Both the position numbers and the translations under genes were made by a program. Source: Paroedura picta (lineage: Eukaryota > Chordata > Lepidosauria > Squamata > Gekkonidae). Taken from it: a stretch of 64,000 bases of DNA. The DNA is taken from assembly GCF_049243985.1 (NCBI RefSeq), contig NC_135379.1:12875501-12939500 (forward strand), written 5' to 3'. The notes under the pieces are model-generated. The model had not been told where the DNA came from, searched no databases, and worked only from the letters and a program-made list of their open reading frames with translations. Below, one piece after another: positions 34,244 to 45,380 of the stretch; position 1 is the first letter of the stretch, and every line of letters begins with the position of its first letter.

Positions 34244-35326
34244 CCCTTGGGGAAATTTTGGAGGCACCATGAAGAAGGCCCTTTCCTGAGTTGCTGTGCA
34301 TCTAGTTTTAGAAGATGCCACAGACTGGAAGCTTGAGGAGAAGACAACTTTATTACTGAGCCATGGCTGCTCTCTGGTGGCCAGCCATGTCCCCTCTAAA
34401 GATGGGAATGGAGCCAGAGAGCGGGGCTGATGACGCAGACCTTCTTAACTGGTTGACTGGTCCATATGGGGAGGAGGCGGTCCTCCCAGGACCCTGGCAT
34501 CCTGACCTCCACAAATGAGAAGAGCTGCTAGATTTGTCGCTGTGAGAGGAGCTTGGAGCTTTCTTGGGCATGGAGACCTGCCTTCTAACGCTCAGTCTTA
34601 ATCCCCTTCCCTGCTCCTTCTGCCTCCTTTGAATGCCTCTGCCGTTCTGCCTGCTGGTTCTGGAAACTCAAACCTCTGTTAGTGACTCAGAAAGGGAGCT
34701 TGGCAAGGAGATGGCAATGACTGTTATATTTAGTGTCAGATGCGGCTGGATGGAAACCAGTCCCGGGGCATCTTGAGACTCCCACCATGGAGCCACGAAT
34801 GTAGCAACAGCTGTGCACCAGAGCACTTGGGCTGATGCATTCCAGATGAGCACCAGTGTTGATTCACTGACGGGATATGCCAGCTGCCGGCCTTTCAGGG
34901 GAGGCTCCCCTGAAGCAATTTCTGTGTCAGTGTGCATGCACACCCTCACAAGCCACCCATCTTCATTAAGTCCTCCAGCCTCGGTTTCTTCCTTCCTCCT
35001 CCTCCTCCGGAGAAGCGCTCTATGCATCTCTCAAAGAAAGGTCTTGCTTCCCTTCCAAGTCTGAACCCACAACGCTTGACTGTATCTCCTTGGAAGGACA
35101 TCGTATGGATTTCAGCGGGACGCTGCCAAATCAGCGTGTGGAGGAGGACTGACTGCAGCCTCAAGGCATCACTGCCGTAGCAGGAATTTCCATTTTTTGC
35201 AAAACGTTTTAAGCCAAGTTTCCCTTTGGAGTTTCAGATATCCCTTTTGGTGTAGAGTGAGGATTTTAACGGCTGTTCTTTGATCCCCTTCCCTCTTTTT
35301 AGGCAGGAGGGCTTTGGCAACCTTCC
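34244..35326. other. non-coding stretch without recognised content
   Basis: Overlapping open frames of 70-120 codons at 34668-35180 on both strands have no domain. No gene is claimed. Confidence 0.4.
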
Positions 35327-35334
35327 GTCTAGTC

Positions 35335-35470
35335 CAGGGGGAGTCAAACTGCGGCCCTCCAGATGTCCATGGACTACAATTCCCAGGAGCCCCTGCCAGC
35401 GAATGCTGGCAGGGGCTCCTGGGAATTGTAGTCCATGGACATCTGGAGGGCCGCAGTTTGACTACCCCTG
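35335..35470. mobile_element. palindromic hAT-type MITE, copy 6
   Basis: A 136-bp near-perfect palindrome of the GCGGCCCTCC/AGGAGCC type. Exact 8-bp duplication gtctagtc (35327-35334 and 35471-35478). Confidence 0.93.
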
Positions 35471-35502
35471 GTCTAGTCCAAAGAATCGGCCTCCTAGAAA
35501 CG

Positions 35503-35709
35503 GCAGGGCTGCCAGCTTCAGGGGTTGGAATGACAACTGATTTCCAACTACATAGATCAGTTTTCCGGGAGAAGCTGGCTGCTTGGGGGGGGGGGGATTC
35601 TGTGGCCTTATGTCCCTGCCAAGCTCCTTCCCCACCTCCAACTTTGTGCTTCCCAGATTTCACCCCCAGCCCCCCAGGAACTGACCAACTCAGTGGTGGC
35701 AATCCTGGC
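35503..35709 (-). repeat. GTTGCCA-terminal nonautonomous DNA element
   Basis: gggctgccagcttcaggggt, cagttttccgggagaagctg and tcagtggtggcaatcctggc. The interior contains a poly(G) run. Confidence 0.5.
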
Positions 35710-36589
35710 TGGGAAGCTCACTCACCCTTTCAGAACAGCAATCTGAAAGGTTCCCCCCCCCCCACAGGCTGGTTTTTATACTTCTGAGCACATTGTGACA
35801 GGCAGAGATTCAACAGGAACAGCTGTGTGTGGCATTTCTGTGCCGATGTGAAAGGGAGATGATCTTAGCTAGGGAAAAGGTTCCTGACGCAACGACGTTT
35901 CTAAAATATGCAGCCAAAAATTAGACGTGGAATCCTTAAATGGTCTTGCTCAGAGTAAAGTACAAAGGAAATTTTCGAGTGCAGAACACCTTTGCTGGTG
36001 GGCATTTTTGCCCAGCGCATGTAGCTGCTTCACATGGGCAGCAGTCCAGTTTCCAAACAAGATGCCACCTGAATGCAAAATCCCCGTGGGCGAGTTCTTC
36101 AGCGTCACGCTTAAAGCAGGCCTCAGTAAGCCTTCCATCTCGGACACGGAGAAAGGAAACGCCTCTCCCCTCCACCCTGTTCCTGTCCGGTGGGGTAATG
36201 CTGTGTCATGGACAGAAAGGGAAATTCCGACCAAGAGTTCCTGGCTTTGGTTCTGCTTGCTCGAGTTACCCTTGACCGCGTCCGCGAACTCGGTTTACTC
36301 GCTTGCAGGATAAGAATCCTTTCCTGTCCCAACAGAGAGTGGAGCAAACACATCCTGGTCCCTGTCCCGTGACCCAGGGGGAAGCCGTCCATCCGCTGCC
36401 CGGCTGTGAAGCAAAGAAGGGGCAAAGGCTGTCCTTTGTGAGACGGTCATTGTTGCTTCCTTCCTACCAAATCAAATGCAGAACCGTGGATTCCTCGATA
36501 TAAACTCAGATGAAATAAAGAAATCACAATGCAATGTTGTGCGGTAGTACTCTCTGTATCCTTAATGAAAGTCAAAATAAACATTTAAC
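35710..36589. other. GC-rich stretch open in several frames; not recognised
   Basis: At about 35927-36425 five or more frames on both strands stay open for 80-128 codons. None of the translations resembles a known family, and no codon-like pattern favours one strand. It may simply be locally GC-rich. Confidence 0.3.
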
Positions 36590-36638
36590 ATTTATTCTGT
36601 GAACCACCGTGGGTTCTTAAGAAAAGCGGTGGTATATA

Positions 36639-36671
<33 letters not shown>

Positions 36672-36680
36672 GTCAGTCAA
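36590..36680 (+). mobile_element. L2-like LINE 3' tail with (CAAT)n
   Basis: tctgtgaaccaccgtgggtt, agaaaagcggtggtatataa, then about 40 bp of caat/cagt units. Confidence 0.65.
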
Positions 36681-36784
36681 CCAAAACAGGATCTTAGGTT
36701 AAATAACTCACTTTCTGTCTGTCTTCATCAGTAGTTGCTCTTCCTACTACTGTTATAATAGTAGTAATACATATCACATTGGCT

Positions 36785-36884
36785 AATGGGATGACCATGA
36801 AGCAACTAAAAGAAGCAGTCATTGACAGAAACGTGTGGCGAAAACTTTCCTATAGAATCGCCGAGGGTCGGACATGACTGAACG
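36785..36884 (+). mobile_element. Bov-B LINE 3' end
   Basis: aatcgccgagggtcggacat and gactgaacgg match the Bov-B 3' terminus (GGGTCGGACACGACTGAGC...). The preceding aagcaactaaaagaagcagt, tgacagaaacgtgtggcgaa fits the last part of its ORF2 region. It is 5'-truncated. Confidence 0.75.
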
Positions 36885-36940
36885 GATATCATCATCATCA
36901 TCATCATCATCATCATCGTCATCGTCATCATCGTCATCAA
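36885..36940. repeat. (ATC)n microsatellite
   Basis: About 55 bp of atc/gtc triplets following the Bov-B terminus; it probably grew from that element's short tandem tail. Confidence 0.88.
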
Positions 36941-37289
36941 TGCTCGTCACCGTCTGGGGACTTCACAAAGTGAAGCCATTGAGCTTCCTTCCTACCAGCA
37001 TGGCAGACCTGGCTACAAAAATCCCAGGCCCTTCCCCAAGGCCAACCATGGCTTCCTGTCATTTATTGTGGATTAATGAGAGACACCGGAGTGTAGCAAA
37101 CGGCTCAGGCGAGGGATTTCCACTCGGACCTCAGGCCCCCTAGCTTCATGCTCCCCCAGAGAAGCAACCAGGGTCCAATGGGGCAGGGAGGGAAGATCGA
37201 TGGGGCCTCCCTTGGTGTCAACCTGCAACTCTGGTTACCTCATCTCTCCTTCCTCTTCCCTCTAGAGGTAGGAGGTGTGGAGATAGGGG

Positions 37290-37432
37290 GGTTCTGCCAT
37301 GTTGTTGGGTTTGTTTGGTTTATTGTATCTTATATTTTTGTGTCTATTTTAATGGGGCTTTTTAATGGGGTTTTTAACTGGACGTCTGTAACCCGCCATG
37401 ACCCTGCTCAAGGGTGGCGGGTAACAAATTAA
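37290..37432 (+). mobile_element. L2-like LINE 3' end
   Basis: ttaatggggtttttaactgg, gtaacccgccatgaccctgc and aagggtggcgggtaacaaat, a recognisable terminal module with aaatta tail. Confidence 0.6.
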
Positions 37433-37559
37433 ATCCTTATCCATTATTCCTCCTCTTAATATTTGTGAAACAGCCTGGGGGTGGAACGGTCTGTGGTGTC
37501 CAAGTTGGAATAGGGCCCTGCACCTACAGCTCCCCCCCTTCCCCCCTGGACGCTAGCCA

Positions 37560-37784
37560 CTTTGTTCTCAGAGGCTGCAGGGGCCAGTGCGTGAGAGAGA
37601 GACACAGAGAGCCCTGCCAAACTGCTAACAAGCCCTCATTACCTCCTACGGCTCCTGCTGCAAGGGAGAGAGAGACAGAGACAGAGAGAGCCACCCCAAA
37701 CTGCAAACAAGCCCTCATTCCCTGCTGCATACCAGCCCTGATAATCTGCTATGGCTCCTGCTGCCATGGAGAGGGAGAGAGAGA
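37560..37784. repeat. imperfect tandem repeats of ~65-80 bp
   Basis: The phrase 'ctgcaaacaagccctcatt' or a close variant recurs at about 37621 and 37700, each followed by 'gctcctgctg' and a GA-rich tract. At least two units, with a partial third. Confidence 0.55.
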
Positions 37785-37786
37785 CA

Positions 37787-37846
<60 letters not shown>
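37785..37846. repeat. (GA)n microsatellite
   Basis: About 60 bp of uninterrupted ga units, preceded by a shorter run at 37660-37690. It makes arginine/glutamate- and serine/leucine-alternating shadow frames. Confidence 0.93.
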
Positions 37847-37851
<5 letters not shown>

Positions 37852-38811
37852 ACCTGCTGGTTTCCCCTGGGTCCTAGCGCCCATTGCATTCCTGGTTGCA
37901 ATGGGCTTTCTTGCTATCATAGTAATAACAATGTTAGGCTTCTTTGACGTGTCCCAGGGTTTCTGGGAGCCATTGAACCAGTATAACCTTTTCTGAGGTT
38001 ATGCTCTTGAAGGGAAGCTGAGCAGATGCTCTTCCCATCCACTGTTATGAATGCAGAAGCGAAACTGAAAGCAAGCCCTAGTGAGGTATAAATAAACCAG
38101 CTGTTTCTTGAGGAGGGGGATGTGAGTTCCCTGTGGCCCTTTGAAAGGGATGCCCCTCAAGCAGAGACTGGGGCAGTGAATCTCTGACACCAGGGAGGCA
38201 TAACTCAAACGCCATAAATGCAATCCTCACCAAACCTGGGAGGCAGGTAGAGGAGAATGCCGGAGATCCCCCCAAAGTTTGGTATCTCTAGCATGCTAGG
38301 AGTCTATTCCACACTCAGCAGTTGTATGGCGACTCGAAATTTGTGGTGGGCCATGCTTTGTGAATGGGGCACTTCACAAACTGAACTGCTTTGTACCGGT
38401 TCGTGTCCATCCCGAATTGGCAAGCACGGTGCGTTGACAGCTGTCTGGAATTGCTTCTTTGCCCTTTGCCTCTTATGGCCCTTGGCGCTCTGAGCGGCAG
38501 CTTCCACGGGGGCAGCCCACATTAGATAAAGTGTGAAACAGTCCTCAAGAAACCATTTTAAAAGTCACCGTGTCTTTGGCCAGCATGGCTGTGTGACAAG
38601 GGGCATTCTCCCTGCCCAAGGCCCTTCTATTAGCCCACACAGTTCTTGTTGGATGTTGAAGTTCAAACAGGGGTCTCCCACTGTGTTGAACCCGGATGCT
38701 CCTTTGGTGTTTTGAGATGGGGCAACTGTTCTGAAGTGGGTGCTTCCTGCAGACTCAAAGGTGAGGGCTCCCGAACTGCTCCAGTGTGGCAGAGTGTGGC
38801 TCTTATCTTGG
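37847..38811. other. non-coding stretch without recognised content
   Basis: No gene or clear repeat recognised. Confidence 0.4.
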
Positions 38812-39122
38812 CTTAGAGAGCCAGTGTGGTTCTGTGCCGCCCCTGTATCCTTATCCTGGTCTCACTCTACTTTCTCCTTATACTGGTGGTTAAGAGCGGC
38901 GACTTCAGGGTTTGATTCCCTGCTCCTCCACCTGCAGCCACCTGAGTGACCTTGGGCTCGCTACATCCCTGATAGCGCTGTTCTCACAGAGCAGTCCTGT
39001 CATAAGCTCCCTCAGCCTCAGCAACCTCAGAGGGTGTCTGTTGTGGGGAGAGGAAGGGAAGGTGATTGTAAGCTGCTTTGGGCAGTAAAAAGTGGGGTAT
39101 AAAAAAAATTATCTTCTTCTTT
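38812..39122 (+). repeat. tRNA-derived SINE (family A), disrupted head
   Basis: The head 'agagagccagtgtggt' is separated from 'ctggtggttaagagcggcga' by about 55 bp of extra sequence. B box ggtttgattccctgctcct and the usual body and ttcttctt tail follow. Confidence 0.7.
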
Positions 39123-39201
39123 GCAGAAGACACATGTGGGTACCCAGAGCCACATCAAGGGCCCCAATGAGTTAATGGAATAGACAGAAACTTTGGCAGC
39201 A

Positions 39202-39268
39202 TGGCAGGGGCTCATGGGTATTGTAGTCTAGGGACATCTGGAGAGCCACAGTTTGGCCACTCCTGCTC
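39202..39268. mobile_element. single-arm copy of the palindromic hAT-type MITE
   Basis: catggcaggggctcatgggt, attgtagtctagggacatct and ggccactcctg match the right arm and terminus, diverged. Confidence 0.65.
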
Positions 39269-40192
39269 TAAGTGCTCAGCACAAATTATCGGGGCCTGAC
39301 GGCATCACAAAGCAGCAGAAATCATAGGGAGAAGACGATTGCATAGGGCGTGCCCCCATGTAGGATGTGTAAGTAGAGAAACCCAACGGCTGAGAGAAAA
39401 AGATCCTGCTCCTTTAATAGAAGCTTAATGCGTGGAAATGAGCAGGTGAAGATTTCATGGCGTCCAGGAAATTAACACCACTGGACAAAATAACATCCCA
39501 TTCAACCTTTATTAAAGGACAATGCTTTGCCTTGCCCAGGCTTTTGGCAGCCCTCCATTATGGCATCATAGCTTTGAAAAGCCTGGGAAATGACCAAGCG
39601 AAACGCAGAAAGCCCTCTGCCGAGAAGTCCGTCCACGTTGACCCCCCCCCCCCCAGTTCTGCAGATTGCATGCCTATCCCTCAATAGTTTATCAACTGGA
39701 TTCTCAGTCCACCAGCCATTCTCAATTTTTTCCTAATGAGGAATCCCAGAGGATTGCCCGCCCCGTCACCCCTCCTATGTCACAATGGTGAACATGGGCT
39801 TGCTCCAAAAGAGACCACCGGATTAATCCCCCTGGTTATCCTGCCAAAAGGATGCAACCCGGGCCCCTTAATTAGCCTGAGATGCCATCTGCTGGACACA
39901 CGGGAGAATTTCACCTTCGGAGCAAATCACCTCAAGGATGGAAGCAGGAACATGAAGCTGCCCCAATCTCTCCTTAGGATACATCCCAATTTAAGATCCC
40001 CACCACTATTTTCCTTCTGGCTCCCCCCTCCCCCAAATAAAGTCAGACTTTAAAGAGCCACCCACCAGACAATGAGAACTGGAGCCTTTTGACCATATCG
40101 AAAGCACACCTAGATACATACACCTTGAAGAATAACACCATTGATTTTTTTTCAAAATTACTTATTAGATTGACAGAAGATCTGGGGAGCTA
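39269..40192. other. non-coding stretch without recognised content
   Basis: Possible hAT-like debris at 39712-39760. No gene recognised. Confidence 0.4.
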
Positions 40193-40285
40193 AGGAGGGT
40201 TGGCCCTGAACCCAATTTGTAAGGAAGGAGACCACTAAGGTAAACTGCCTCTGTGTGTCTCTTGCCTTGACAACCTCAGAGGAAG
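40193..40285 (+). repeat. 5S-derived SINE fragment
   Basis: aaggaaggagaccactaagg, aaactgcctctgtgtgtctc and ttgccttgacaacctc match the body of the 27240-27432 element. Head and Bov-B-like end are absent. Confidence 0.5.
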
Positions 40286-40326
40286 AAGGAGAAGAAGAAA
40301 AAGAAGAAGAGATGGTTCCTTTATGG

Positions 40327-40464
40327 CAGGGGCAGTCAAACTGCGGCCCTCCAGATGTCCATGAACTACAATTCCCAGGAGCCCCCTGCCAGCATTCGCT
40401 GGCAGGGGGCTCCTGGGAATTGTAGTCCATGGACATCTGGAGGGCTGCAGTTTGACTACCCCTG
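40327..40464. mobile_element. palindromic hAT-type MITE, copy 7
   Basis: A 138-bp palindrome with the extra-C arm variant, like copy 3. Exact 8-bp duplication ctttatgg (40319-40326 and 40465-40472). Confidence 0.92.
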
Positions 40465-40472
40465 CTTTATGG

Positions 40473-41069
40473 GCAGGAGTGGTTTAAGAATTTGTGGAGT
40501 CTGTGGCTCCAGACCCAGTTTAAGGATTGGCGGGGCCCTAGCAGAGTACAATTGTGGGGGGGAGCAGCCAGACTGGTGCTGGAGGCCCCCACACACAATG
40601 GAAAGGGGTGTCACTCCTTGTGTCCTTAAAAGGGGGGAGGGGGAAGGAGAGAGGCTAGGGCCTTGATCCATGTGGGGAAGGCACCTTGTAGCGACGCTGG
40701 AAGCATGGGGCTCGTAGCATGTGCTACATGGATGAACCAGCCCTGCTCTCAGGGCCACCATAAGAGAGGAATTACAAATTTACAAGTAACAGACTAAGAT
40801 GTTAGAACCTTGTGGTTCTACATTATTCTAAGAAGAAAAAAAAACTCCCTTCTGTGTTTTCATTGGGCATACTCCAACACAGAGAGTCAGCAGGGGGTAT
40901 GGGTTAAAATGCTGGGCTTGTGATCAATTCTCCCCACACAGTCATACCCGTTACTGAGCAGGCCAGAAAACTCTTAGAGGCCTCAGTTACCTCACTGGAG
41001 TGCCATGAAGGTCCAGTGCAGAAGGGAAGCCCCTTTGCCCTGCCCTGAGCTCCTTGGCGGGAGAGTAGG
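40473..41069. other. non-coding stretch without recognised content
   Basis: No supported gene or repeat. Confidence 0.4.
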
Positions 41070-41685
41070 GTGGAGTCTGCACGGAGCTTTTATTTCAATC
41101 CCAGGTCAATTCAGTCCCTGCCATCTCCACTGAACGCGATTTCCATTTTGATTTTGTCCGATTTAAATTTTCCCTCTGCAACAATCATGGTTGATCCGGA
41201 GTGACCCTACCTATATCCTGCAATATCCTTGAGTGGTTTTAACTCTCAATATTTGAAGAATCGGATTGAGAAAGCATGTGGAACCCCGGCAGCTTCAAAT
41301 TTGTCCCTGACCTCTGTGGTAGGGAAGCCCTGATTGGCCAGGCTGCCCAGGTGACAAGCTTGCCTTAAAGGGGAAACCCCTAATTTCTCTCAGCAGAAGC
41401 TCCCGGAAGCCCTAACTTCTGTCAGTAGAGATTTGCCTCCTGGATTTATTCCCTCCTCCTCTGCTGTCTCCAATCCTATCTCCCCCCCTTCAAGAATAGA
41501 AAGAAAGAGGCTCCTGCTGTGCTTGGCTCCCCCTCCCCTTCTGAACTTTGCTAACTATGTGCAGAACACTTTTCTGTTTTAATGGGGACGGGGGACGAGG
41601 GGAAAATGAAGACCCGACTTCAAATCAATCTGGATTCAGTAGGATCCACAATGGAAAAAACAAAGTAAGTGCAGATTCATCCTAG
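41070..41685. repeat. possible DNA element with weak inverted ends
   Basis: A gagtctgcacgg-like left end and gtgcagattcatcc right end are roughly inverted. The content between (Ctagg-free, GC-moderate) is unrecognised. Low certainty. Confidence 0.25.
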
Positions 41686-42670
41686 GACAGAAACGTGGCA
41701 GATAGATCTCCGGTCCATTCCCCCCCCCCAAAAAAAATCCCCCTCTGCCCCATCCACCAAGATGAAGGTTAGATTGTCAGGATTCCTGGAACATTCATAA
41801 GGCAAGTCCCAGACCACAGCAAAAATAAGGTGCAGGTTACGGTTCCGTGATTCATTGCCGCAGAGATAGTTCCACACGGCTGAATGGCTGAGCTGTAAAT
41901 TTTAAAAGACTGTTCTTTTCTTCCAAAACACTTGGATTTTCAGCTCTGGATTTATGGATATTAATTTTCAAAAACGGCCCTCGGATCTACTGAATTATTT
42001 TCCACTTCCTGGCTTTTTTGGCCACCGGTATGCAGCACCAGGACACAGATCCCCTCCTCTCCAGCCACTGTTCGCTTCCTTTTATCTTTGCCTCCGGAGG
42101 CAAGAGATTTCTCAAGGGTAACAACAACAGCTCCAATTGGCAGGGGAACAGAGAGGGGAGGAAGATCTCTGCCTCTCCTTATCCATCGTAGCTCTTGCTA
42201 GTAGGAAAAAATGGGTTAGCCTTTAAGGAGCCACAAACAAAAGGTAAGGCCAAGTGAAAACACACACCCCAGGATGAAAGCTTTCAAGTTCTCCAGAAGT
42301 CATCAGATTGCTGGATCTTATAAAGGTGCAGGTGGCGTGGAGGGGGTAGGGGGGGGGAAACCTCCCAGGCAGTGACCTGAAGTCCTCTTCATATCACCCT
42401 CCTCTGCTGACTTTCAATGGGCAGAGAATATGACTAGTTGCTTCTTGTTCCCAGCATGCCAAGGGTACAAGCAGATAATAGTTGGGGAAAGCGATCAGGA
42501 AGACTTGGAAGCAAATGGCGAAGGAATGCAGCCCATAACCACTGAAATCTTTCCTTGGATATGGCCCCAGTGTTTCCAAATACAGGCTGGCCCCCAAATC
42601 TTTAGTTAGCTGTATATTTAAAGACACTGTGGGTGTTCTAAGTCAAGGAGAAAAGACGCACCAGTGAGAT
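41686..42670. other. non-coding stretch without recognised content
   Basis: A diverged retro-tail (ccacaaacaaaaggtaaggc, gatgaaagctttcaagttct) may be present at about 42213-42320. No gene recognised. Confidence 0.35.
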
Positions 42671-43183
42671 AGAATCATAGAGTTGGAAGGGGCCAGACAG
42701 GCCATCTAGTCCAACCCTCTGCTCAATTCAGGATCAGCCGAAAGCGTCCATGATAAGTATCTGTCCAGCTGCTGCTTGAAGACTGCCAGTGAGGGGGGGC
42801 TCACCACCTCCTAAGGCAGCTCATTCCAATGCTGAACTATTCTGGCTGTGAAAACCTTTCTCCTGATTATCTAGCTGGTACCATTCTATGTGTAGTTTAA
42901 AGCCACTACTGTGGGTCCTAAGCTCTGCTGGCAACAGGAATCACTCCCTGCCCTCCTCCAACAACCTTTCAAATCCTTGAAGAGAGCAAATCATGTCCCC
43001 TCTCAACCTCCTCCAGGCTGAACATTCCCAAGTCCTTCAGCCTTCCTTGAAAGGGTTTGGTCCTCAGGCCCTGGATCATCCTCATCTCTCTCCTCTGGCC
43101 CCTCTCAATTCTGCCCACAATCTGTTTGAAGTGAGGCTTCCAGAACTGCACACAGTACCCCAGGAGCAGTCTGAAGTTAATAT
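42671..43183 (-). mobile_element. CR1 LINE 3' region, about 0.5 kb
   Basis: Minus-strand CR1: tagaatcatagagttggaag terminus, agcagctcattcc-like and 'caggctgaacattcccaagt', 'ccttccttgaaagggtttgg', 'ctgttttgaagtgaggcttc'-like modules. This is the longest CR1 piece here, with 3' UTR and no intact ORF2. Confidence 0.88.
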
Positions 43184-43410
43184 CATAGAATCATAGAATC
43201 AGAGAATCATAGAGTTGGAAGGGGCCATACAGGCCATCTAGCCCAACCCCCTGCTCAACGCAGGATCAGCCCAAAGCATCCTAAAGCATCCAAGAAAAGT
43301 GTCTATCCAACCTTTGCTTGAAGACTGCCAGTGAGGGGGAGCTCACCACCTCCTTAGGCAGCCTATTCCACTGCTGAACTACTCTGACTGTTTAATATTT
43401 TTTTCCTGAT
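43184..43410 (-). mobile_element. second CR1 LINE 3' end, tandem with the previous copy
   Basis: A second CR1 terminus (tcatagagttggaaggggcc) begins within about 10 bp of the end of the previous copy, same orientation. It is truncated after about 220 bp. Confidence 0.88.
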
Positions 43411-44032
43411 ATCTAGCCTATTGTGGCTCCAATGTGGCTCGCATGTGTGCCAAAATTATGGGTTGCCCCTCACCTTTCTAACACTCTCCCCATTGGATTC
43501 CACATGGTATTCTGTCAACAAAAACTGTTGCCCCTTAGAAGGAAATGTAAAGGCAAGAAAACGGCTTCAGTTGATATGTTTAGCTGCCCTTTTTACACTG
43601 CTCCGTGGCTGGGACCCAGGAGGAACCTCCAATGAGCTGGGAGGGGTACAGGCAGACATGGAAAATTAGTTCAGATATTACTGGAGCAAAACCTCATTAC
43701 AGGAACGAATTGCAGAGCACAAGCCCGACAAAAGACATTTGAGTTAGAAGGTGAAATATCACACACACGCTTGGTAAATAAAACCAGCTGGATCAATTTC
43801 TTTTCTTTCTCTCCCCACCCCGCCCCCCGGTGCGATGCTCAATTCATCATCGAGCATACAGCGCACGACGATTTTCTTCTGGAAGTGAGGTACTTATGAT
43901 AAAATGCCGTCAGCTTCAGCTACGTTATTATAAAAACAACCTCTAATTTATGGAAGCCAAGGCATTTCTTAACCACGGAAGGGGAGGGGCCACAGAGCGT
44001 AGGATGCAGAGTGTGTTCCTGGTTGCCCATGC
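43411..44032. other. non-coding stretch; part may be conserved
   Basis: No gene or clear repeat. The block at about 43830-43960 (gctcaattcatcatcgagca, then attataaaaacaacctctaa) has the look of single-copy non-coding DNA. Confidence 0.3.
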
Positions 44033-44158
44033 CAACCTGTGGTCCTCCAGATGTCTATGGACTACAATTCCCATGAGCCCCTGCCAGCATTTGCTGGCAG
44101 GGGCTCATGGGAATTGCAGTCCATGGATATCTGGAGGACCACAGGTTGACTACCCCTG
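44033..44158. mobile_element. palindromic hAT-type MITE, copy 8 (left end decayed)
   Basis: caacctgtggtcctccagat through to gactacccctg. TGTGGTCCTCC arm type. The left terminus is replaced by unrelated bases and no duplication can be read. Confidence 0.85.
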
Positions 44159-44339
44159 GCCTACTCTATCCAAGCGATCAACCCAAAAGGCAATTTATAC
44201 GTTAAAGCCACAGCCTGACGAAAGCACAGCCTGAGACGCTGGACGGGACAACACAGTCTCTTTGGACAATAAGCTCAATTCTCCTTTGAAATCCTGGGAA
44301 ATTTAGACCTCTTTGCAATACTTGGTCATTTGTTGGACA

Positions 44340-44610
44340 AGAAGAAATTGGTTCTTATATACTGCTTAAAAGCAGCTTACATTCACCCTCCCTTTCCTCT
44401 CCCCACAACAGACACCCTGTGAGGAGGGTGGGGCTGAGAGAGCCCTGATATCACTGCTTGGTCAGAACAGCTTTCTCAGTGCTGTGGTGAGCCCAAAGTC
44501 ACCCAGCTGGCTGCATATGGGGGAGCAGGGAATCAAACCCGGCTCGCCAGATTTGAATTCCGCACTTCTAACCACTGCACCGTACTCCTAACCACTACAC
44601 CAAGTTGGGT
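44340..44610 (-). repeat. tRNA-derived SINE (family A)
   Basis: Minus copy with 'gaaattggttcttatatact' tail and a head that contains a short duplication: 'aaccactgcaccgtactcct' followed by 'aaccactacaccaagttggg'. The duplication looks like slippage or a second head. Confidence 0.82.
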
Positions 44611-45295
44611 ACCAAAAGATACCCAGAACTTGAACGGGCATTTTTGAGTCTGTAGCAGATTGTAAAGGGAGATTCTTACCTTTACTTGTCTTTTAAAAAG
44701 GACAGTCCCACTCATTTTTCCAAACTCTGGTTCACTTCAAGATTAGCTCAGTTTTTCCAGGCTCTAAGCCCTATGAGCTCATCTGGAGGCACCCAATGGA
44801 GTCATGGTGCTGCCATTCGATCCTGGGATTCGGCCAGTTTACTTCCCGAGTCAGTCCCTGATCACTTGACAGCCATGGTGTCATAAGAAGAGGAGGTATA
44901 TTGCACATTTACGAGCAGGCAGTCTCAAACTCCCCCACAAAGTCTCCCGATTTCTCACCATCCCAGCTCCCAACTTCTCTGTCAATGATCTTGTGCCACG
45001 CAATAAATCCTCCCACCCCTTTAGGATCAGCAGTGCTGTGGCATTCTCAGCTGGGGCTCTCTTCTCCCCGTTATTGTGGTCACCTTTCTCCCGCCTGCAT
45101 CTATGCTGGAATGTGACTTTCATGCTTGTTTTAACCCAATCAGTATGGGCGGGTCTAAAGCCCAGTTGGACATAGAGCATCAGGGTCCAAGTCAATTTTT
45201 TCTGTCATGAGGCAGGCAGAGGTGTTTACGTTCTTCCTTCTTTTGCAAAACGGGGCTCTTCCACCAGAAAAACAGGATACCTCCCTGACTGTCCT
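44611..45295. other. non-coding stretch without recognised content
   Basis: No supported gene or repeat. Confidence 0.35.
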
Positions 45296-45380
45296 AAGGC
45301 TATTCCGCACACCTAGGATAATGCACTTTCAATGCACTTTAGAAGTAGGTTTTTCTGTTCCGCATAGGACAAATCTAGGT
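45296..45380. repeat. GGATAATGCACTTTCAATG-type interspersed repeat
   Basis: ggataatgcactttcaatgc, then actttagaagtaggtttttc and ttccgcatagg. The same core recurs at 46890-46965. Confidence 0.5.

Noticed and set aside
35169-35787. Overlapping open frames of 157-177 codons on opposite strands
   Set aside because: They run through a palindromic MITE and a GTTGCCA-type element; the palindrome reads similarly on both strands.
37414-37947. Plus-strand open frame of 177 codons with an arginine/glutamate stretch
   Set aside because: The charged tract is a (GA)n microsatellite and the rest is L2-like tail and imperfect tandem repeats.
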